A stretch of DNA of 34,247 nucleotides from Bacillota bacterium (GTDB lineage Bacteria; Bacillota; Clostridia; Christensenellales; CAG-138). Where the stretch lies: assembly GCA_023455425.1 (NCBI GenBank), contig JAEYCM010000009.1:1-34247 (forward strand), in the 5' to 3' direction. The notes under the pieces are model-generated. The model had not been told where the DNA came from, searched no databases, and was given only the letters and a program-made list of their open reading frames with translations. Shown in pieces: positions 14,605-21,934 of the stretch (position 1 is its first letter; every line of letters starts with the position of its first letter). A program made the translations under genes and the position numbers.

Positions 14605-15039
14605 CTATTCCTCCTCGTCATACCGGATCTCGCGGCAGAGGTCCTCGAGCAGGGTTCCGGTCAGGTATTCCACGGAACCTTCGCAGTCCCCGTCGAAATG
14701 TTCCTTCATGAAGGCGATCAGTTCGTCGTCCGTAAGGGTATCGAGCGATTCGTTTTTAAAATAATAGAATGCGTCCTGCAGCAAAAGCAGGGTTTCCACA
14801 TACGTATCCTGAAAGAGGTAGGGAGAGTCGCAAAACGCGAACACCAGCTTTTCTAAAATGCCCCGGCCAAACTCTACGCGCCCGGTTTCAGAAAGGGCTG
14901 TTTGGCGCTTTTCCAATAGCGTCGTAATGTCCTGCTCGCTTAAGGTCAGGCCGTACCTTGCCGTAAGCGCATTTGCAGCCCGCAGGCCGCGCGTTTCCTG
15001 CGCGCGCTGTAACAGAAGCGGGGAAAGGAATTCTTCCAC
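14605..15039 (-). CDS. Uncharacterised protein, 144 aa (possibly DUF6323)
   Basis: This 144-residue, soluble, helical protein has no motif I can assign. It carries LSEQDITTLLEKRQTALSE and EFGRGILEKLVFAFCDSPY, which fit my memory of a clostridial DUF6323-type family, and ends in an acidic tail (YDEEE). It is coupled to the 456-residue protein downstream: the last codons GAGGAGGAA of this gene supply the Shine-Dalgarno of the next. The ATG at 15039 follows GGAGGTGATG at about 3 bases. The pair probably functions together, perhaps in a spore- or clostridia-specific process, but nothing here proves it. Confidence 0.72.
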   Translation of the reverse strand: MEEFLSPLLLQRAQETRGLRAANALTARYGLTLSEQDITTLLEKRQTALSETGRVEFGRGILEKLVFAFCDSPYLFQDTYVETLLLLQDAFYYFKNESLDTLTDDELIAFMKEHFDGDCEGSVEYLTGTLLEDLCREIRYDEEE

Positions 15040-15090
15040 GTTGCATCACCTCCGGCTCATTGTAGCGCCGCCAAAGCGTCAGAACCAGTC

Positions 15091-15119
15091 TTGAAAAAAC
15101 GCCCATTTTGTGGTATAGT
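15091..15119 (+). promoter_or_regulatory. Strong plus-strand promoter with no gene downstream
   Basis: TTGAAA, 17-bp spacer and TATAGT, with a TGn extension (TGGTATAGT). It points toward the terminator hairpin at 15128-15162 and then antisense to mntP. No ORF follows. Confidence 0.6.
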
Positions 15120-15127
15120 ATCAGTGT

Positions 15128-15162
15128 AAAAAAGAAAAGAACCGCGGATTTTTCGCGATTCT
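15128..15162 (-). terminator. Terminator of mntP (possibly bidirectional)
   Basis: Minus-strand stem GAATCGCG / CGCGGTTC, loop of about 7 nt, then TTTTCTTTTTTT. The plus strand also has TTTTTT after the hairpin, but with one C-A mismatch in the stem. Confidence 0.8.
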
Positions 15163-15179
15163 TTTTTCAATTCTGTAGT

Positions 15180-15761
15180 TTAGAAGCTGATGACGCCAAG
15201 GTGTTCCAACAAAATCTTTGTCCCGATCAGTATCAGCACAATGCCGCCCACGATCTCGGCCTTGCTTTGCAAATTGCCCCGCGCGATATGCCCGAGCCGC
15301 ACGCCGATGCAGGAAAGCGTGAACGTGATAACACCGATCAAAAGGGAGGCGGGCACAATCTGCACCTCTAAAAACGCGAACGTAATGCCCACCGCCAGCG
15401 CGTCGATGCTGGTGGCGACGGCGGAGAGCGTAAGCTGGCGCAGCGAGAACGCATCCGTTTTCGGGCTGCACTCGCCCTTCGCTTCGCATGTCTCACGGGA
15501 TTCATAGATCATTTTACCGCCAATAAACCCCAGAAGCGCAAAGGCGATCCAATGGTCGATCGGGATAATATAATTCCTGAACTGCGTGCCGAGAAGGAAG
15601 CCGATGACGGGCATCAGCGCCTGGAATACGCCATAAAATCCGCCGGTTAGGAATATGTTCTTGTATTTTAGCTCCCGCATGGAGAGCCCTTTACATACGG
15701 CCACAGCAAAGGCATCCATGGAAAGCCCTATGGCGAGAAGAACAAGCTCCCAAATTGACAT
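15180..15761 (-). CDS. mntP: Manganese efflux pump MntP
   Basis: This 193-residue membrane protein exports manganese and protects against excess Mn2+. It has six predicted membrane segments in two repeated halves. Each half has a conserved aspartate motif: GLSMDAFAVAVCKG near residues 13-26 and ATSIDALAVGITFA near 115-128. The length fits MntP. The ATG at 15759-15761 is chosen because GGAGGAAC lies about 9 bases upstream; the longer in-frame start near 15860 lies within the riboswitch. A yybP-ykoY manganese riboswitch with a terminator lies upstream, which strongly supports the assignment. Confidence 0.93.
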   Translation of the reverse strand: MSIWELVLLAIGLSMDAFAVAVCKGLSMRELKYKNIFLTGGFYGVFQALMPVIGFLLGTQFRNYIIPIDHWIAFALLGFIGGKMIYESRETCEAKGECSPKTDAFSLRQLTLSAVATSIDALAVGITFAFLEVQIVPASLLIGVITFTLSCIGVRLGHIARGNLQSKAEIVGGIVLILIGTKILLEHLGVISF

Positions 15762-15804
15762 ATGTCGCGTTCCTCCATGCGTTTCATCTGTAAGATCAGG
15801 GCAA

Positions 15805-15839
15805 ACAAAAAACCCACGGGCAACGTTATGTTGCCCATG
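15805..15839 (-). terminator. Riboswitch-controlled terminator of mntP
   Basis: Minus-strand arms CATGGGCAAC / GTTGCCCGTG with loop ATAAC, then GG and six T residues. The 5' arm overlaps the 3' strand of the riboswitch P1 helix (15835-15841), so ligand binding should prevent terminator formation. Confidence 0.85.
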
Positions 15840-15931
15840 AGTCTTGTTATCAAAAGGCAAACCAGGCGGTTAAGCCAGTATGTTGACTTGCCTCGCAAGC
15901 ATAATACGCTTGCGTAACTACTCCCTCACGG
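15835..15931 (-). ncRNA. yybP-ykoY manganese riboswitch
   Basis: The minus-strand RNA has the yybP-ykoY hallmarks: GAGGGAGUAG near its 5' end, a hairpin CGCAAGC...GCUUGCG, then GUCAACAUACU and an AACCGCCUGGUU segment. P1 is CCGUGAG (15925-15931) paired with CUCAUGG (15835-15841). This class senses Mn2+. Because the P1 3' strand is also the terminator 5' arm, the layout is an ON switch for mntP. The promoter is at 15944-15972. Confidence 0.87.
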
Positions 15932-15943
15932 AATATCCATGTC

Positions 15944-15972
15944 AGTATAACATGGGAAGGCCTTTTATTCAA
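15944..15972 (-). promoter_or_regulatory. Sigma-A promoter of the mntP riboswitch transcript
   Basis: Minus-strand TTGAAT, 17-bp spacer, TATACT, with a TGn extension (TGTTATACT). The -35 overlaps the stop codon of the YibE/F-like gene. Confidence 0.8.
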
Positions 15973-17215
15973 CAGGGAGATTGCCGGTCGCCGGCTGCAG
16001 GGGATGTTGGGACACCTGTACCCGCGCCGGCGCTGTGCTCTTTTTGTACATGGCCGCGCAGATGGCCGCCGTACAGGGACAGACAAGCACCAGGCCGATG
16101 CAGCCCACAAACGTATGCAGGATTTCCGCCGCCACCATCTTGGAGTTGAATATGCTCATCATCGGCGTGCCCTGCGCCATATACACCATCATGACGGAGA
16201 TATAGCTTCCCATGTACGCAAGCAGCAGCGTGGTGGTTTGGCTGCCCACGACCGAGCGCCCGATGGTCAGGCCGGAATGCAGCAGCGCCCCGGGCGATAT
16301 TGCGGGATTTGCAAGCGTCACTTCATCGAGCGCGGAGGAGATGTCGATGGCAAGGTCCAGTATTGCGCCGGAGCAGGCAAGATAGATGCCCGCCTGGAAG
16401 ATCGCTGTCAGATCCAGATTTTCAAAACCCGCGTAAAGCAGCGATTCGGCCCACTGCATCACCGCCCCGTGGATGTTGAACCACCTTCCCAGCAGGATGG
16501 CGAGGAGGCATGTAAACAGCGAACAGGCGACAGATCCCAGTATGGCTGCGTACGCTTTCTTGGTAAACCCCGCCACCAGCAGCAGCGTTGCGATGGTAAT
16601 GAGGTTGCCGATTATAAGCGCCAGCAACACTGGATCGTAACCGCGCAGCATGCCGGGCACAAGTATTTTCCAGATGGAAAGCAGCGCAAACGCAAAGGAA
16701 AGGAGCGTTCGCAGGCCGGTAAAGCCGGAAAGAAGGATAATGCCCGCGGCGAATAGACCGATGAGCGTCAGCTCTTTATCAATGCGGTAATGCTCCACCA
16801 TGTTGGCGAACACGATGTTGTTCTGCGTATCACGCTCCAGCAGCACCCATGCGATGTCGCCGGGGAGAAACGCCTTATCGAACTCCAGCTTGCCCGTATA
16901 AAAATTGGTAGCGGGCGTTGTTTCATCCTTGTGGGTGCCGGAGAGGATTTCGACGATGCAGCTTTGCGCGCCTTGCTTCAAAAGGCCGGTGTTGTATACG
17001 CCTTCGTTGTTTACGGAAATCACGCGTGCGCGCACGCCTTCCGAATTCAGATAGATCTGCTTTTCAAAGCCTGTATCCATTACAAGCAATATGGCGATCA
17101 TTGCCATAAACACAAGGGTAAATAGTACCTCCTTGCGGTTGGGGCGGATGGCTTGCGCCCGTTTCAACAGCTTTTGCAACAATGGAATGCTCCTTTCCAG
17201 TAAACCCACCCGCAT
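15965..17215 (-). CDS. YibE/F-like multi-pass membrane protein
   Basis: This 416-residue protein matches the YibE/F family of Bacillota membrane proteins of unknown transport function. After one N-terminal membrane segment (about residues 32-50) there is an extracytoplasmic domain with VRARVISVNNEGVYNTG. At least seven membrane segments then follow from about residue 160. The family-typical region DLAIDISSALDEVTLANPAIS and GRSVVGSQTTTLLLAYMGSY is present near 290-340. Start choice is uncertain: ATG 17215 has no good Shine-Dalgarno, whereas an in-frame TTG at 17180-17182 follows AAAGGAG at 7 bases, which would give 405 residues. It lies between the phosphatase terminator and the mntP promoter. 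Confidence 0.83.
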   Translation of the reverse strand: MRVGLLERSIPLLQKLLKRAQAIRPNRKEVLFTLVFMAMIAILLVMDTGFEKQIYLNSEGVRARVISVNNEGVYNTGLLKQGAQSCIVEILSGTHKDETTPATNFYTGKLEFDKAFLPGDIAWVLLERDTQNNIVFANMVEHYRIDKELTLIGLFAAGIILLSGFTGLRTLLSFAFALLSIWKILVPGMLRGYDPVLLALIIGNLITIATLLLVAGFTKKAYAAILGSVACSLFTCLLAILLGRWFNIHGAVMQWAESLLYAGFENLDLTAIFQAGIYLACSGAILDLAIDISSALDEVTLANPAISPGALLHSGLTIGRSVVGSQTTTLLLAYMGSYISVMMVYMAQGTPMMSIFNSKMVAAEILHTFVGCIGLVLVCPCTAAICAAMYKKSTAPARVQVSQHPLQPATGNLPVE

Positions 17216-17247
17216 AAATGGGAAATCAAAGAGAGGTTGACAGGGAA

Positions 17248-17282
17248 ACGCTTCCCCGCACATTTTGGATGCGGGGAAGCGT
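17248..17282 (-). terminator. Hairpin after the alkaline phosphatase gene
   Basis: Perfect 13-bp stem ACGCTTCCCCGCA / TGCGGGGAAGCGT with a 9-nt loop. The minus-strand tail is only TTTCCC, so termination may be partial. Confidence 0.65.
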
Positions 17283-17298
17283 ATGGTTATTCCTGAGA

Positions 17299-18843
17299 TT
17301 AGGCGGCCTTTACGCCGGTGAGTGCAACGAGCTTCTTGAAAATATCCGTATTATCATAGGAACCGCCGAACGCTTCCGCGCCGGCGCCCATGGCGTACAC
17401 GGGGACGGGGGTGCCGGTGTGCGCATAGGAGGTCCAGCCGATACCGGCCTTGTTGTTGATGATGTGGGTCAGCGTGACGGAAAGCGGATTATACGTGCCA
17501 TAGAGAAGTTCCGTTTCCGGGTTCACGGTGCGCTCTTCGGCGGGCAGCATGGACTGCTCAAAGCCGTTTGTCAGCTTTTCGTATTCATACTCGGTGAGTA
17601 CAAAGTTCTTGTTTGCTTCTACGGCTGCGTCCGCGTCGTCGGGCGCGATAAGGCCGAAGTTTTCCTTGATGACAGGGTAGACGTCCGCGAACGTGAGCTT
17701 GGGGTTCTGTTGCTTCATGGAGCCGATCATCTCATCGAACGCCACATAGGATATTTTCTGGCGGCTGATGATATCAAACGCCGTGTTGTAGCCGGTTGCC
17801 GCATAGCCAATTGTCATGCCGCCGGTCTCGTGGTCGCCGGTGACGATGATCAGGGTCTCTTCGGGATGTTCGGCCGCAAAGTCTATCGCAACTTGGATGG
17901 CGTCTTCAAAGGCGTACACGTCGGCGATGGCTGCCATGGCGTCGTTTGCGTGGCACGCCCAGTCAACCTTGCCGCTTTCAGCCATCAGGAAGAAGCCGTT
18001 TTCGTTGTCCAGAACGTCGACACCCTTCTTTACGTAATCCGCAAGCACCAGCTCGCCGTCCTTTGCATCCATGGCATAGGGCAGTGCGCCGGAGTCCTGC
18101 GTCACGGGAGTTACCGCATACACCTTGCCGGAGGTGTTGTCAAGCGCCAGGATTTCTTCCTTGGTGTCGGCGATTTTATAGCCGTTCTGTTCAATGACCT
18201 TGTAGATATCTTCCTTGTCGCTGTCCTTTCCGGTGGGCTGGCTGGACGTGCCGCCGCCAAAGTAATCGAAGTTGCTAGAAGCAAGCTGCAGCGCGATGTC
18301 GTAATAATCGTTGCGGGAAGCGATGTGCGCATAGAACGCCGCAGGCGTTGCGTGGTTGATCGTAACGGAGGAAACAACGCCGATCTTCATGCCCTTGGCC
18401 TTTAATAGCTCGGTGATGCTCGCCGGCTTCGTCGTCTTATCCACATTCAGGCCGATGACGCCGCTGTGCGTCTTTACGCCGCAGGAAATCGCGGTGGCCG
18501 TGGAGGCGGAGTCGGGGCAGAAGGAGGTGGAGTCATGCGTGGTGGCAACGCCGGCCACGGGGAACTGTGTGAAGTTCAGAAGCTCCGGCGTGACTTCACC
18601 AGAGATGTTGTCGCCGCGGAATACCTGCGCGGCATTGACCTGCACATGGGACATACCATCGCCAATGAATACAAACACATACTTCGGGGTTTTCGTCGGT
18701 TCTTTTGTGGGCGCGGGCGCGGCTACGGGCGCGGGCGTTAGCGCGGCGGTCACCTCAGGCGCCTGTACGGGCGCTGCGCAGCCCACGAGGGTTGCCGCTG
18801 CCAGGACTGCGCTCAGCGCGGCGGTACATAGTTTTTTCAGCAT
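17299..18843 (-). CDS. Alkaline phosphatase lipoprotein (PhoA family)
   Basis: This 514-residue secreted phosphatase releases phosphate from organic monoesters outside the cell. It begins with a lipoprotein signal, lipobox LVGC with Cys22, then an Ala/Pro/Thr linker to about residue 53. Catalytic features are visible: metal site GDGM at residues 61-64, nucleophile Ser112 in CPDSASTATA, FFLMAESGKVDWACHANDA near 280, TGDHETGG near 336, and the C-terminal histidine in HTGTPVPVYAMG. The E. coli VEG segment reads AES here, with the glutamate kept. Length is normal. The ATG at 18841-18843 follows GGGGGAG at 6 bases. A TACAAT -10 candidate lies upstream, but no clear Pho box. Confidence 0.92.
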   Translation of the reverse strand: MLKKLCTAALSAVLAAATLVGCAAPVQAPEVTAALTPAPVAAPAPTKEPTKTPKYVFVFIGDGMSHVQVNAAQVFRGDNISGEVTPELLNFTQFPVAGVATTHDSTSFCPDSASTATAISCGVKTHSGVIGLNVDKTTKPASITELLKAKGMKIGVVSSVTINHATPAAFYAHIASRNDYYDIALQLASSNFDYFGGGTSSQPTGKDSDKEDIYKVIEQNGYKIADTKEEILALDNTSGKVYAVTPVTQDSGALPYAMDAKDGELVLADYVKKGVDVLDNENGFFLMAESGKVDWACHANDAMAAIADVYAFEDAIQVAIDFAAEHPEETLIIVTGDHETGGMTIGYAATGYNTAFDIISRQKISYVAFDEMIGSMKQQNPKLTFADVYPVIKENFGLIAPDDADAAVEANKNFVLTEYEYEKLTNGFEQSMLPAEERTVNPETELLYGTYNPLSVTLTHIINNKAGIGWTSYAHTGTPVPVYAMGAGAEAFGGSYDNTDIFKKLVALTGVKAA

Positions 18844-18949
18844 GGATTACTCCCCCTTACAAAATTGTTACGCAATCATTGTAGGGGACGTTTGCAAGGA
18901 GCCCGTAAAGGCTTGGACAAGAAAACATGAAGTATGGAAAAATCTGCGT

Positions 18950-18976
18950 AAAAAAACCGAAAGCGTCGCTTTCGGT
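18950..18976 (-). terminator. Terminator of the rpsD operon
   Basis: Minus-strand perfect 10-bp stem ACCGAAAGCG / CGCTTTCGGT around a single A, followed by T residues. Confidence 0.88.
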
Positions 18977-18998
18977 TGCATGAAACATATGAATTCTG

Positions 18999-19655
18999 TT
19001 ATGTGAGCAAACCCACGCGCTCGTTGAGGAATTTTAAAAACGAATGCCGTGCGAACGGTTCATGGTAAAAGCGCCTGCACCAATCGTCGAACGCTTGCGG
19101 GGTGATGCGGAAATCCTCCGCAAACACATCCTCCGCCCAAACGGCTTCCCGCATAAACCGCGCGACCTCATACGTGCTGCGGAACAGGCGCACATGCAGC
19201 GTCACACCGCCCGCTGAGAAGCGCGCATGAAAGCGGGCGCAGAACGCGCGCAGCGCGGGGATCAGCTCCGCCCGCCCGCTGTCCCACAGCGCGTCAAGCT
19301 CAAAGAGAGAAGCGCGCATTTCATGGGCGCGCCCTCCGCCGTTTTCCATAATCCATTCCGCAAACGCTTCCGTAGAGAGCACGGGCGTATACATGGCCGT
19401 GCTTTGGGGGTGCAAGCAGAAATAAAACGCCGTGGGCAGGAATACATACTGCAAAAAGCCCAGCAGCGCATATCCATCCGGATAGGCCGCCCAGTTCGCG
19501 TCCAGGACGCCGCGCTGTTTGTCCACAATGGCGGTATGGATGAACAAGGGGTAGCGGCTTCCGGAGGGTTGGAACAGACTTTGCCATACGTCTTTTTGCA
19601 GGAGACAGTGTTCCCAATACGTATGGCCGTTGTACTGCACCTTGGCTGCATTCAT
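18999..19655 (-). CDS. Uncharacterised protein co-transcribed with rpsD, 218 aa
   Basis: I do not recognise a family. The 218-residue soluble protein is rich in aromatic residues and His, with stretches such as DANWAAYPDGYALLGFLQYVFLPTAFYF and FDDWCRRFYHEPFARHSF. No catalytic motif is evident. The ATG at 19653-19655 is 6 bases after the rpsD stop codon, and its AGGTAG ribosome binding site overlaps the rpsD end, so it is translated from the same message. A strong terminator at 18950-18976 ends the unit. Its constant coupling to a ribosomal protein gene may be coincidental or may hint at a translation-linked role. Confidence 0.68.
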   Translation of the reverse strand: MNAAKVQYNGHTYWEHCLLQKDVWQSLFQPSGSRYPLFIHTAIVDKQRGVLDANWAAYPDGYALLGFLQYVFLPTAFYFCLHPQSTAMYTPVLSTEAFAEWIMENGGGRAHEMRASLFELDALWDSGRAELIPALRAFCARFHARFSAGGVTLHVRLFRSTYEVARFMREAVWAEDVFAEDFRITPQAFDDWCRRFYHEPFARHSFLKFLNERVGLLT

Positions 19656-19661
19656 GCTGCG

Positions 19662-20255
19662 CTACCTGGAGTAGAACTCAATAACCATGCTGTCGTTGAC
19701 TTCCACGGGAATTTCCTCCCGCGCGGGCAGGCGAAGGAGTTTGCCCTCAAATGCGTCCCGATGTTTCTCGATATAGGGCACGCTGAAGCTCTGCGTATCC
19801 AGGAAGTTTACGTTCAGGTGTTCATTGGAACGCGTTTTTTCCTTGAGCGATACCGTATCCCCAACCTTGACCTGGTAGGACGGGATGGTGATCTTCTGCC
19901 CGTTTACCAGGATATGCCCATGCGTCACAAGCTGGCGCGCCTGCCGGATGGAGCTGCCGATGCCAACCCGGTATACGATATTGTCCAACCGGCATTCAAG
20001 TATGTTCATCAGCACGTCGCCCGTCTTGCCCTTTTTGCCTACGGCAGCCGCAAAATAGCGCCTGAGCTGCTTTTCGAGTATGCCGTAATATCCCTTGATC
20101 TTCTGCTTTTCCGTCAGTTGCGCGCCATATTCGGAAACTTTTCTGCGCTTTGCAAACGCGGGCGCGTTGGCGCGTTTCATCGCCTTGGGATGGCCGTACA
20201 CGTTGACGCCAAGCCTGCGGCATTCTTTAAAACGAGGACCCCTTTTGGTCGCCAT
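19662..20255 (-). CDS. rpsD: Small ribosomal subunit protein uS4
   Basis: This 197-residue protein is ribosomal protein S4, which nucleates assembly of the 30S subunit on 16S rRNA. The N-terminal part reads RGPRFKECRRLGVNVYG and YGAQLTEKQKIKGYYGILEKQ. The S4 RNA-binding domain follows with CRLDNIVYRVGIGSSIRQARQ and VTHGHILVNGQ at about residues 88-120. It ends VIEFYSR like other Gram-positive S4 proteins. It lacks the four-cysteine zinc cluster, having one Cys in this region, so it is the zinc-independent form. The gene is outside the usual S13-S11-S4-alpha operon. ATG 20255 follows GGGAGG at 5 bases. Two stem-loops in its leader may control it. Confidence 0.93.
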   Translation of the reverse strand: MATKRGPRFKECRRLGVNVYGHPKAMKRANAPAFAKRRKVSEYGAQLTEKQKIKGYYGILEKQLRRYFAAAVGKKGKTGDVLMNILECRLDNIVYRVGIGSSIRQARQLVTHGHILVNGQKITIPSYQVKVGDTVSLKEKTRSNEHLNVNFLDTQSFSVPYIEKHRDAFEGKLLRLPAREEIPVEVNDSMVIEFYSR

Positions 20256-20269
20256 GATATCCTCCCATA

Positions 20270-20321
20270 TGGTTAGTTAAATCTAACCAAGGCATATAAA
20301 TTATAGTTAGATTTCTCTAAC
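20270..20321 (-). promoter_or_regulatory. rpsD leader with two interchangeable stem-loops
   Basis: On the minus strand hairpin 1 is GTTAGA-GAAA-TCTAAC (20306-20321), at the predicted 5' end of the transcript. Hairpin 2 is TGGTTAG-ATTTAA-CTAACCA (20270-20289), ending 3 bases before the Shine-Dalgarno. The arms have the same sequence and so can swap partners. As DNA they form two GTTAG-N6-CTAAC palindromes about 33 bp apart. They could be an S4-binding RNA switch or a tandem operator. Confidence 0.6.
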
Positions 20322-20328
20322 CTCGAAT

Positions 20329-20357
20329 ACTATAGCATTTTGCTATGCTTTTGTCAA
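20329..20357 (-). promoter_or_regulatory. Strong sigma-A promoter of rpsD
   Basis: Minus-strand perfect TTGACA, 17-bp spacer, TATAGT. The start point is near 20323, giving a leader of about 68 nt. Confidence 0.85.
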
Positions 20358-20423
20358 CGCAAGCAACAGCATTGCCTCTTTTTTATTTTGTATAGCGGTG
20401 GGCGTTTCTATTACGATAGAAAA

Positions 20424-21245
20424 TTAGCGCAGCGGCACAGGCACAAACCCTTTCCCACGCTTTAACTCCATGGTTTCGCGGAAGCCCATTTCATAGAGCA
20501 TGGTGCTGACCGCACCAAACTGCGCATCCAGATTTTTCGCCGCGTGCGCATCCGAAGAAACGATGATGGGCGCTTTTAATTCCAACAGGCGCTTGAGCAG
20601 GAATGGGGCGGGATAGGGCTCTTTCAGAAACCCGCGCGCAATAGCGCCGGTGTTGACCTCGAATATCTTTCCGGCTTTTGCAATCGGCTCAAGCGCTTCG
20701 AGCGCGATGCGCCGGTAGGCGGGGCCTAATGGGTCAAAAAAGCGCTTGTCCCCGTTCATCTTTCTAAGAAGATCAAAATGTCCCACGATATCCACCCGGT
20801 CTGTCGTGGCGTAGGACACCAGAAGGTCATAGTACGCTTGCGCCATATTGAGCGCATCGCCGCCATACCCTTCTTCGATACAGGCTTGCATATGATGAGG
20901 GCTGTTATCCACCGTGTGGTAATTGCCCTGTGCATACAGGTAATGTACGGAGCCGATGATATAATCGTATCCGTCTGTCGGCTGGGGAACGAGGCCATCG
21001 TTCTCAAGACCAAGGAAAACATCGATGACGCCCGTATATTCCTCCTGCAGCGTACGAATCTCCGCACAGTAAGCAAGCGTGCCCGTAGGAGACATGCAGC
21101 AGTCGGGGTCAAATGCGGTGTAGGCGTGGCCGGAAAAGCCGATGGAGCGAAACCCCTTTTCAATCGCCGCCTCCACCATTTCAAGCGGCGTATTCTGCCC
21201 GTCGCAATAGACGGTATGGGTATGCAGGTTGGAACGGATCGGCAT
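20424..21245 (-). CDS. hisK: Histidinol-phosphatase, PHP family
   Basis: This 273-residue PHP-domain enzyme should dephosphorylate histidinol phosphate, step 8 of histidine synthesis. The metal-binding motifs are visible: NLHTHTVYCDG at the N-terminus, GFSGHAYTAF, GLENDGLV, IIGSVHYL, DIVGHFDLLRK and VSSDAHAAKNLD. Its place as the last gene of the his operon strongly supports this role, because the operon's HisB has no phosphatase domain. The ATG at 21243-21245 follows GGGGAG at 7 bases; an upstream in-frame TTG at 21260 lacks a ribosome binding site. A generic PHP phosphoesterase is the alternative without the context. Confidence 0.88.
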   Translation of the reverse strand: MPIRSNLHTHTVYCDGQNTPLEMVEAAIEKGFRSIGFSGHAYTAFDPDCCMSPTGTLAYCAEIRTLQEEYTGVIDVFLGLENDGLVPQPTDGYDYIIGSVHYLYAQGNYHTVDNSPHHMQACIEEGYGGDALNMAQAYYDLLVSYATTDRVDIVGHFDLLRKMNGDKRFFDPLGPAYRRIALEALEPIAKAGKIFEVNTGAIARGFLKEPYPAPFLLKRLLELKAPIIVSSDAHAAKNLDAQFGAVSTMLYEMGFRETMELKRGKGFVPVPLR

Positions 21246-21277
21246 GGCTGTTCTCCCCAATAACGCAGGATGGAAGG

Positions 21278-21934
21278 TTACTTCATGGTCTCCTGTTTTG
21301 TTTTATGATCCACCACATGCCGGCTTTGAAGCTCTTTTCGCACCTCATCCGGCGAAATGCCCATTTCACATAGCAACACCAGCATGTGGTAGGCAAGGTC
21401 GGCCGCTTCATAGACGGTTTCTTCCCGGCTGTTCTTCATTGCGCCGATGACTACCTCGGTGCATTCCTCGCCGACCTTTTTAAGAATCTTCTCTTTTCCC
21501 TTTTCAAACAGGTACGTGGTATAGGAACCCTGCGGCATGGTTCTTTTGCGCTCCTGAATTAGGCCGTACAGGGAAGAAAACGAGAATTTTTCCGGCTTGT
21601 CCCCATCATAGAGAGTATTAAAAAAGCAGGTTTCTTCCCCCGTATGGCAGGCGGGGCCGTCTTTTAACACCTCCACCACCAGCGCGTCCAGGTCGCAATC
21701 CGCGTTGATGCGCACAATATGCTGCACATTACCGCTTGTTTCTCCCTTACGCCAGAGTTGCCTGCGGGAGCGGGAATAAAAGCAGGTGCGCTTTTCTTCT
21801 AAACTGATGCGCAGGCTTTCCGCGTTCATGTAGGCCAACGTGAGCACCTCGCCGGTCATATAATCCTGTACGATGGCCGGGATCAGGCCGTTCTCGTCAA
21901 ATTTCAACTCCTGCAACCATGTGTCCAATATCAT
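21278..21934 (-). CDS. hisI: Bifunctional phosphoribosyl-AMP cyclohydrolase / PR-ATP pyrophosphatase
   Basis: This 218-residue fusion (HisIE) performs steps 2 and 3 of histidine synthesis. The HisI half spans about residues 1-110, with AYMNAESL, FYSRSRRQLWRKGETSGN and the zinc-binding DCDLDALVVEVLKDGPACHTG. The HisE half covers about 120-205 with GEECTEVVIGAMKN and DLAYHMLVLL. The ATG directly abuts the hisF stop codon (TAA then ATG), so it is coupled. The operon order F-IE-phosphatase is common in Bacillota. The product acts in the cytosol. Confidence 0.94.
   Translation of the reverse strand: MILDTWLQELKFDENGLIPAIVQDYMTGEVLTLAYMNAESLRISLEEKRTCFYSRSRRQLWRKGETSGNVQHIVRINADCDLDALVVEVLKDGPACHTGEETCFFNTLYDGDKPEKFSFSSLYGLIQERKRTMPQGSYTTYLFEKGKEKILKKVGEECTEVVIGAMKNSREETVYEAADLAYHMLVLLCEMGISPDEVRKELQSRHVVDHKTKQETMK

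Noticed and set aside
17218..18405. 395-codon open frame on the plus strand opposite the alkaline phosphatase
   Set aside because: It is fully antisense to a clear PhoA gene, has no ribosome binding site and no recognisable motif; long antisense frames are common at this base composition.
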